From NCBI GenBank assembly GCA_008828725.1, contig MEHQ01004057.1, forward strand, positions 269,463 through 333,462: a stretch of DNA of 64,000 bases, in the 5' to 3' direction. Position 1 is the first letter of the stretch, and every line of letters begins with the position of its first letter. Under the pieces are notes generated by a model, which did not search any database, had not been told where the DNA came from, and saw only the letters and a program-made list of their open reading frames with translations. The position numbers and the translations under genes are program-made. Source of the DNA: Saccharina japonica. Lineage: Eukaryota; Sar; Phaeophyceae; Laminariales; Laminariaceae. Shown here piece after piece: positions 24,801-34,536 of this stretch.

Positions 24801-27458
24801 TACGTCCTACGTATGGTGGGGGTAAAACCTTACGTATCCCTGCTGTGTGGAGGGGGGACGTACAGCAGCAGCTAAAACGCCCTACGGCGTAGCAGTCGTA
24901 GGCACCCCCTTCGTGTGTTGCGAGAGGGGGATTGCAAAGTCGTACGACAAGAACATGCCGTACGCGCTCCACTTCAGAAGGTTGGTTGTGGAGGAAGCAG
25001 GTGTGGTGGTAATCGGAAACGAGGAGAAGCATGTCTGCATATTCCGCGAAAAGTCGCACGTCCGCCGGCCGTGTGCACCCTACCTGGGGGGTTGTTTGGT
25101 GGGGCAAAGTCGCGCCGCATAATAGCCGCGTGTATTCTGCTGCTGGAAAATCAGCGGTGGCAGGAACCGGACGTGGGGTAATCGTGGGCTGTCTGCAGCA
25201 GTACCAACATAACGATGGGGTTTCGTCCGGGTGGCAATAAGTCGAGCGGTATGGCCGCACGCACTCCATGATAAGCAGCAGCAACAGCAGCAGCGGGGGG
25301 AGTCACGGAGAGAGCAGATCTGGGTGTTTCGTCAGCCGGGGCTTCATGAAGGGTCCGGCAACATCGCGGGGCGTGGGGGACAGGTCTGGTCATTGTGGTG
25401 GGATTTTCGTAGAAATGATTTGTTTTTACGATGAATACACCAGTCGATCGAAAATTATTTTTGGTCGATGAATGGGTATACGTAGCCTGTTTCTCCTGGT
25501 AGTTTTGAACTGTATTTTCATGTTCAAATCAAACAGTCTTGTAAATCCGAAAAACTTGTAGTGTTTTTCTGGTATAGACAGGACCAGAAGGGGACTGGTA
25601 GAACTGAAATGTATATGTTTAACAGTTTGGAGAAATATGGGTATGTTTTGTTCGCGGCCAAGGGTGGAGAAGCCGTGGATGGTAGATTTTGTATCGTCTA
25701 AGATTCATTTTGGATGGTGTACGTAACCGTTTTTCGCCTTGTAGTTTTGTAATGTAGTTTCATCTTCAAATCAAACAGTCTTTGTAAATCCAGAAAAACT
25801 TGTAGTGTTTTTTCTGGTATAGGCAGGACCAGAAGGGGACTGGTGGAACTGAAACCTACATTTTGAACGGTTAGGAGAAATAAGGGTACGTACGTATGTG
25901 CACCTTGAGAGGTGTATTACTGGTATGTGGTATTGGTGGTGACTACTGATTTTATTGAATTTTGCGGGTATCTTTTGTTTTTGGGCTGTCTATTACTGAT
26001 TGCAAAATGAAAGAGGGTAAGCTTATTCATGATTGATTAGTTGTTCTACCAATAATAGCAGTATCATTTTGCGGACAGTTGTTTGCAAGGGAGAATGGTA
26101 CGTAAAGTGTCGTTTGCGATTCGGGTTGGATTTCTGAATGGTAGGAACATTATCGTTCGTTCCGGGTAGAGTCGTAGATGGTACGAGTACGTATTATAGG
26201 AGAGATATTGATTGGGTCCGATCCCGATTGAACCCCCAAAACCCCCTTTGATACCAGAACGGTGTTTTGATGTAGACAAGCTGTCTTGCAATTCCAGCTC
26301 GCCATGTGTGGCGTTCCCCGAGGGGTATAGCGGTTGGTATGGACAGTTTGTAAAGTCAAGTTTTACGGTTTAAGGGGGGGGCGAGGGTAAGTACGCCTTG
26401 ACGGGTGTATTTGTGTTGTACAGTATGAGTGATTACACTGACTTTTTGGTTCGGCTGGCATCTCTTTGTGGCTTCATATTGAGAGACTAGATTCAGAGTC
26501 ACGACTACAGTAGTCATTCAACTACCAACATTGTTTTTCCGAACTTGATGGGTGGTTGCAATCTTGTCTGGAAATTCAAAGGGGGATATGCTGAGGATTT
26601 GGTTTGATGCACAAGTAAGTTTTGTTTTTGCAGTTGTCATTGCAATGAAACGTGGTGGCTTGTGGATGGTCAGATAATTCTTCTGTAGCTGGGAGGGATA
26701 AGGCTACTTTTAGCGTTGGGTGAATCCTATGTTGCGGAGAAGAATATTTGCTATATCGCTTTACCGTTATGATTGGTGAATCTATTACGGTAGTAGGGGA
26801 CAAAAGGGGTTTTTGTCCGGGGAACCTCGCGATCTCTGGCATATGTTTCGCCTTAGTTTTTACTTCTTATGCGCAGCTGCTGTTATAGTCTCTTTTTGTG
26901 ATTGCAATAGTGTGTAAGTGGGAGTATGGAAGAGGTTTCCGCTCATGAGGATGAGTTTCCTCTTGCCATTGTTGTTTTAGGTGATGGAGTTGAGTCTGTT
27001 ATTGTCGGTTCGTCACTGTCGCCACTGTCTTGTGAAGAATCCGGGAGGGTGTTGGTTTGGAGTCTTCAGTATGACAGTTACGAGTCAGTTTGGTGTCGGT
27101 TCGGCGTATTGACCTTTCATAGGTTACACCGCATTTTTGTTTTTTGGGCCTGGGTGTGAAAGCTCCTGGACCCCTGAGGGCACTCCTCGTTGCCCCCACC
27201 CTGTGGGACGACTAATAATACAACGACTTGAAGCCAACACGCCACAGGAGTACGAATAAAAGAATAACTGGTCCACGATCCACATCCGATAACGCAATCC
27301 ACAGATTAGGTAAAGTGACACACTATAGTATGCCGACATCCACGCGGAGCCCTTGTAGCCGACAAAAAAATACAAAGCCGATCCACCCACCCACTACAAC
27401 AACAAACAGTAGTGTGATTTCAGTGTGTACATCACCACAGTAGAGTACGTACAGCAGT

Positions 27459-27502
<44 letters not shown>

Positions 27503-30500
27503 CTGTATAGTGGTAACAGTCACATATGGTATGGTGCAATCAATATAGCACGTACGCACAGCAGCACAGTACGTACAGCAGTATAGCATGGTACATGATT
27601 ATGGTTATGTATACGGTGTGTACCTCCAAAAAAAAATTGGCGTTTTTGTTTTTTGGTGGAATGGTTTTGTGTACTACAACAGCAGATATGGTATACAGCA
27701 GTAGTAGCAGCAGCATGGTACAGAGCGGTTATTGTGTATAGCAGTATGGTATACAGTGGTTGTATAGCAGCATGGTACATAGTGGTTATTGTGTACAGCA
27801 GTACCGTGCACAGCAGTAGCAGTATACTATAGTGGCCATTTCCACCCCCCCCAAAAGGATGTATTGTTTTGGTGGAATGGATGGCGGACTTTTTTTTTGG
27901 AAGAATGTTTTTTTTTGTGTACAGCAGATATGGCATACAGCAGCAGTAGTAGTAGCAGCATGGTACAGAGCGGTTATTGTGTATCTATCTATTATATATA
28001 GTTCGTCTGATGCCCAAAAAACAATACATTAATCAAGTGATCTTTGATGCCCACTTTATCATAGCAACTTAGAGTGGAGCAAAAGCGAAAACAAAAAAAA
28101 AAACATTTCTCCCACACACGTTCAAAACGCACGCTTCTCCTTACGCCGGCATGCCTGGCACCATCTTCTTACGTTGCAGGCTGACATACTGCAGTACAAC
28201 TCGTACGCGCCGTACTTGTCGTCGTGGCCACAGCGATTCGCGGCTGCTCTACGTACGAGTATTGCATGCAGCAGTGCGGTTGCTACTTTTAACCTTTGCT
28301 GAGATTGTATCATTCGTCCTCGCTCTGGCCGTACTCGTATCGTATGATACGTACGTCGCCTTCTGGTCACCGTGCGCGACGAAAGCACCACTGCTTTAGA
28401 AACGGACGGGGTCTCTGAAGGCCCCTAGATAACATCCCCTCCTCCTGCCTCTGCTCGTGTTCAAAGCCGTCCCGAGTTCGCGAAGCTTGGTCATGTTGCA
28501 TGGACCTACTTACCAGAGATCTTATGAACTGGGTGACTTGGTGATACTTGCGTTGGAGATCCTTACGGTGATCTTCGACAATATATGTTACCGGGCACTT
28601 CCTATGTATGTGCAGGTACGAGTATACGAGTTCATATACATAAGACAGAGCACTCTCCCGTGCCACACTGGTGATGGTACTCGTATACGTACTGATGATG
28701 TATCACAGCAGACAGTGTCGAGTTGGCGTGTGTATTGTATGTGTGTTGTCTGGTATGTACGAACCTGGTATCAACTACGTATCCGCGTCGTATATACATG
28801 AGTACGTATAACAGCACATCACTCTCTCGTACACTGGCGACGGTGACTGTTCACCCTAGCCAAGGCCAGTCGTTGAGCAATATCGTTTATATTTACGCAG
28901 GGATGTGTTCATGCACGGATGCTCATACTCGTATGTTGGCCTATATCTAGAGTTCGGAAATCCGCCGACATTATAATATTGACAACCGAGGATAGGTTTG
29001 ATCCTACACGCTTTGTGCTAGAGCTGTCGACCTTGTTTACTCTTCTTTAATTCCGGAGTTATTAGATTGACAGTCTTGTTTTCTCCTGTCTTCTTCAGCG
29101 TATTATATCTTATCATTATTATCATCATCTTTGCCATCCGACAATGTGCAGCATGAGCTTCAGCGTTGACCACTCATAACATTCCCGAAAGCAGAAAACC
29201 ACGGAAAAAAAAGAAATCTATGCGCAAAGCCTAACTGTTTGGCAGCTCTTTTATCTTTGGTTGTATTCATGCTACGTATCATTGTAATAATATTTCCCCC
29301 CCTATGTTCCACTCTGTTATCATTTTACTTTTTTCTTCTTTTTCTCTTGCATGCGTGCGATCACGGGGTTGCTGCATTATATGATGATTCACGTACATAA
29401 CACTAAGCGGCTCATCAAAACCATGCAATAAGCAAGCATATGCGCAAGATGGGGGACAAGGGGATCTATAGGTATGTCTCAACTGTTCGTCTTTCCATCC
29501 ATTATTTGACTTATACTGGTAGGTATATTGTACATGGCATATTATTAGTATTTCATTTTTGTCACCCGACAATGTGCACGTAGCCTTATTATTAATAGTG
29601 AAAATTACAGGGTTCTTTACGGTGCGGTTTTCCTTTTGCCCTCTTGAAAACCGCACCGCACCGCACCGTAGGTTTTGCGATTTCGGAAAACCGCACCGAA
29701 CCGCACCGCAGGAAACAAAATATAAACAAACCGCACCGTAGGGTTCACGACATCTGAAAACCGCACCGAACCGCACCGTAGCATTACCGATTTCTGAAAA
29801 CCGCACCGAACCGCACCGTAGGATGCATGAAAAAACCGAACCGCACCGTGGGATTCCCAATATCGGATAACCGCACCGAACCACACCCCAATATTTTGGC
29901 TTTCTAAAAACCACACCGAACCGGACCGTAGCATTTTCGGGAAAAAAAACGCATCGTGCACGGACGGTTAACCGTAAAGAACCCTGGAAAATTACTGCTG
30001 CTGTGTGCCAATATGATTCACCCAGGCCCCAATAAGTCCACACCTTAAACGGTGATTTGCAACCGCCGAATACTACGAAAACCAGGTGCCCACCTCCGTG
30101 TTCAATTAGCCCTACACCTTCATTCTCCTCCCCGTTGACTTCCGACGAAGCATCGAGCGACAACCCCCTCTCCATATAATTTCCTTGTTTGCAGCTGCTA
30201 CTTTATGATGGTTATCCTGCCTTGAGACAGAAACAAGCAATCCTTCGATATGTTTGCCCAAATATTCCCAAGTATTCATGACATCCGACAATGTGTAGCA
30301 TGAGCTTCAACGTTCATAACTCATAAGCACGCGAAATGATAAAGAAACGGAAATAAAAGTAGCGTCCTTCCTATTGAGTCATTATGTTTAATACGAGCCG
30401 CTCACACTTGTGGCCCTACCGCCGTGGGGGCGGGGGGGCCTCTTATTCCCTAGTATCAGATATGTATGGTATACAGCAATAATAGTAGAGTAGTAGTAGC

Positions 30501-33500
30501 AGCATGGTACAGAGGTGGGGTTGTTGTGTATATCAGTATGGCATACAGCAGTTGTACGACAGCAGCATGGTACAGAGTGATCATTGTGTACAGCAGTACG
30601 GTACACAGCAGTAGCAGTATGGTACAGACTCTGCTGTATGGTATACACAACGTTTAAATGTGTGGTACATGGTTGTTTGTGTACGGTGTGTACCCCAAAA
30701 AAAAAGAATGGTGTTTTTTTTTTTTGGTGGAATGGTTTTGTATACAGAGTGGTTATTGTGTACCAGGTACAGCAGTACGGTACACAGCAGTAGCAGTATG
30801 GTACAGACTCTGCTGTATGGTACATACAACGTTTAAATCTGGTACATGGTTGTGTACCGTGTGTACAACAGTATCATGTGGTACGGTACAATCAACGGCC
30901 ACCCCGCCCCCCCCGCCAAAAGGATGGCGGATTTTTTCTGTCCCCGGCCCCCGAGCAATATTTTTTTTCCGGAAATACTCGAACTCCTGCCAAAAATATA
31001 GGTGGCGGGGGCTCTGCTGCTGGCTGCCATGTACGAGCGATGCCGCTCTTGCCACCACCCCAGCACCGACTCCGCCCGTACGAGGCCAGACCCCCTCTCC
31101 GACGCTGTCTCCCCCGGCGCCCGCCTCGCGTTTTGCTCGCCGGGCCTGTCGCCGGCCGTTCTAACGCTCGACCGGTGCCGTCACAGAGCACCCGGCCTCA
31201 TCTCTGAAAAACATCCGTGTCCGAGAATATAATACCCTTGGACTATGTCTTCGTTTTTGAGCCGGAACCGCCCTTATATACAACCACACACACACACCCC
31301 GCAAACGAAAGTACAGCAGCCGCAGGGAGGTTGGGGCGCCGGTCGTGCCGGGGCGAGCGCGGGTCGCCGCGCCACCCGCGGGCCGGTTTTGCCCCTTGCG
31401 CACCCCAGCACACCCTCCCTCGGCTAAATCCGGGGCCGAGACTGCGCAGGGCGCTCCCGTCACCGCCCGCAGCAGGTGTTCCTCCACACTAATTCCAAGT
31501 GAAAATACATACTACGGTGGACAACGCCCTACGCCCTACGCCCTACCAGCTACGCCCTACGCCCTACGCCCTACATCATTCCAAATTAGTTATTCAGATT
31601 GCGGCGTGTCAGATGTGGACGTACGTGAATACCGGTATGAACTATTGAAAGATGCGTACCTGGTAAAGCTCAAGGTTTGGCAAGTGGATAACAAACACCT
31701 TAGGACAACCAAGCACAGTAACAAATGAGGCAACCTGGGTATTGCTTGTAGCTCAAGGAGTCAGGAAGTGGTCGCTACGAGGTTCGTTGACGTTCGAATT
31801 TCGTTCACGAGACAGAACAAAACAGCTCATAATAACGCCGTGATATCTCTTCAGCAACAGTTTAACAACTGCAGGTGTGCATATAGGTAGGAGGGGTACG
31901 GATACGTTGGCTGCCGAGCGGGTATGTCACGGGGCGCTTTGAAATCACGACTTCTTACGGAAAAATGTTTTCAGCGCGTTTTTTAACTCGCGGCGGGAAA
32001 GATGATGCACCGCACCTTTTGATGTTCCAGTTTCATCAACACACACGACCTACTGTTGTAGAAGGGAATAGTAGTTCGGCTCCGATCCTATACCTGAGGA
32101 TGATTTTTTAAGGCATTGAATTATTGGGATGTTTTCCTACCGGAGGATTCATCTAACTTGGTTTTAGACTTCGGTTTGAGTTGATTTTCCACCTCGCAAT
32201 ACCCTTTTGTCCGAAAATATAAGGACCGTATGAGTATTTATACGACGAGTACCAATAACTTCTTACATTTCCGGACAGAGTGGTAGTGCTGTGTACCCCT
32301 TTGTCCGGAAATATAGGGATTGTTTAGGCATTATTGTAAGTACAAAAAATGTCTTTATTTGCGGACAAAGTGTGGCATATTATTGTTCTGTGTGAGATCT
32401 GAAGGAAACCCCGTTCTGCACTCGTACTCATACTGCAAGTACGGGGTTTGCTCGCTGCTGCAGGTAACCGCGAAGGCTCGAATCCACAGAGACAAAGCTA
32501 CTGCTGCTGGTTACTATGTAGTCTGGTGCTGGGGTTGTTGTGGTGTGGCTACGCGCCCGCACTCAGAAGCTTGTGCATCTGGCCTCTGGGCAGATGATAC
32601 GTGTAGGGACAGAGCAGCCTGCGCTGGCCCTGACCTTTGACCCTCTCAAAGGGACAGAGCGCAGGGCCCCAAGAACACAACTAGGAACATACTACAGGCG
32701 GGAAATACCGTCACACCACGAGGGTGCTGGGCCGCTCTCTGCGAGAGCGATTGTCTGAATATCCGGCTTGCAACAGCGCTATCTCTCTGTCTCGCATATC
32801 TGCACGTCTCGCTTCCTGGCAGCGCCGAGACTGTCAGACTTGTCAGCGGCCACCAATCACCACCGCCCGTCCTTACGTAATCCTTACGAAACTCGATGTG
32901 ATTGGTCTTATTGTACTGCAAATACAGGTAAATCCTTACATAAAATTGCCTCATGTATAGGTGCTGTGCTATCCTATACCTGAGGATGACTTTTTTAAGG
33001 CATTATTAAATTATTGGGAAGTGTTCCAATCGGGCGTACTGTCTGACGATGACAAGAGGGTACAGATCGATACACATTCGAGACTTGAGGGCAAGACGGG
33101 CGGTTTGTTGGAGTAGCCGCTACCACAGTACGCGCTACTTGTATCATATATCATATCATACCATACGTGCACAAGATCTTCTGCGGTGTGAGCCTGCTGC
33201 CGTCTATGAGCATAAATAAATATAAATATAGCGCCCCCCTACGCATACGAAATACGTATTATAGTAAACAGGTGTTACGAGGAATTCTTGATCAGGTATT
33301 TCATATGATATATTATATACCATACATAGCTACAAATAGTAGACCCACACTATAGTATACCTGGTACGTTTATTTCAGACTGTTTAAGTTTAATTTTAAT
33401 TTTAATTTAATTTTGATTATTTCTCCCCCCACAAATAGACACATGCTTCCTGAATTCTGCAGCCTCAGATTGTGTCCCCCTCATACGGGATGTACATCCT

Positions 33501-34503
33501 ACATGAGGACATATAAAATCCGTAGGTACGCGCGATCGAAGTATTACACTCAGCTAGCAAAGATGAGCTTCGACGAAATCCTCGAGCTCACAGCTGTTGT
33601 TTTTTTTAATATATATATGATCAACTGGATCATCTGATATTTTTTTTTCTATCATCGCAACGATATTTCTCGAAATATTCACTGTTGTTTTGTAAAAACT
33701 ATTAATAGTTGATTTTGCTATAATTATACCCTCGACAACCAGGAACTTGCTTGATTTTAGAGCGGCCGAAAAAAAAAAACTGCTGAAACAATATTTGTTC
33801 GATCATCGCAACGATATTTCTCGAAATATTCACTGTTTTGTAAAAACTATTAATACCCTGGTCAAGGGCGCACAAAAAAAGTTATCCCGCACACCACACT
33901 ACCCCCCCCCTCCCCCCCCGGAGGGCCGAAAAAAAAGTTTTTTTTTTTCCTTTTGGGTGAATTTCTTGGCTTTTCCCCTCTCACCAACTCTCACACAAAA
34001 AGGTCTTTCAAGGTACTTGATTAAGAGATAGAACATTGCTTGGATACAACGCTCCACTAAGGTGTGCCTAGACAATAACAACAAAGATCTTAATATTTCA
34101 GTCACAAAAACAAGCCATCGTGCTTGATTGAGTCAAATGGCCTGGAAAACACTCCACGACGAGGAACGTAATGATCGCACAAATGTAATCATCGAAGACT
34201 GCCAAGATCTTTCTGGCGAACGCCTTGCGTGATCGTTCTGCCCCGCCTACTCTTGCGCACGGGTTCTCCCACGTTCTCGCCCGGTGTCTCGATACCGTTG
34301 CTGCTACTCCCCGCCCGTCCCCTCTTGCTCCCCCCTTCCCCTCCTTCACCCCCTTCCCTTCGTCCCCCCGGCTGTTCGTCTTCGTTCTCATCCTTGCGGT
34401 CGTCCTTGTCGTCTTCCTCTTACTCCTCCCCTCCCCCCCCGTCCATCTTCTCTTCCAACTGCTCTTCCTCCTCCCGCCCCCCCCCGTCCCTCTCCTCTTC
34501 TGA

Positions 34504-34536
<33 letters not shown>

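Larger units (their letters stand above)
24055..27258. mobile_element. Non-autonomous LTR retrotransposon (3.2 kb)
   Basis: Two 209-bp direct repeats (24055-24263 and 27050-27258), differing at roughly a dozen positions, begin with TGTTGGTTTGG and end GAACA or GAATA. AAAGA flanks both ends (24050-24054 and 27259-27263), a 5-bp target duplication. A purine run (GGGAGGG) lies immediately before the 3' LTR, as expected of a polypurine tract. No gag, protease, reverse transcriptase or integrase motif is seen in the 2.8-kb interior, so it would depend on proteins from another element. No convincing primer-binding site was found. Confidence 0.85.
23473..31725. other. 8.25-kb insertion complex in intron 1 of gene B
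   Basis: Block A intron sequence at about 10306-10350 runs straight into AATGAGGCAACCTGGG, while in block B the same flanks lie at about 23472 and 31725. The DNA between is absent from A and C. It contains the LTR element (24055-27258), microsatellites, a hAT-type MITE (29608-29986) and GC-rich repeats. The part at 23480-24050 shows nothing recognisable apart from a GC-rich run related to 38000-38330. Confidence 0.8.

Noticed and set aside
24466-25284. 272-codon minus-strand ORF in the LTR element
   Set aside because: It has no gag, protease or reverse transcriptase motif, an odd Cys/His/Tyr composition driven by CAG/TAC-rich DNA, and no support from a second copy.
29279-30175. 298-codon minus-strand ORF
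   Set aside because: It reads through the hAT-type MITE, whose tandem core lacks stops in this frame, and continues into unrelated flank. No domain is visible.
31527-31573. Internal telomere-like repeat (GCCCTAC units)
   Set aside because: The unit is not a known telomere motif, the array is only about six units and is interrupted. Treated as a minisatellite.
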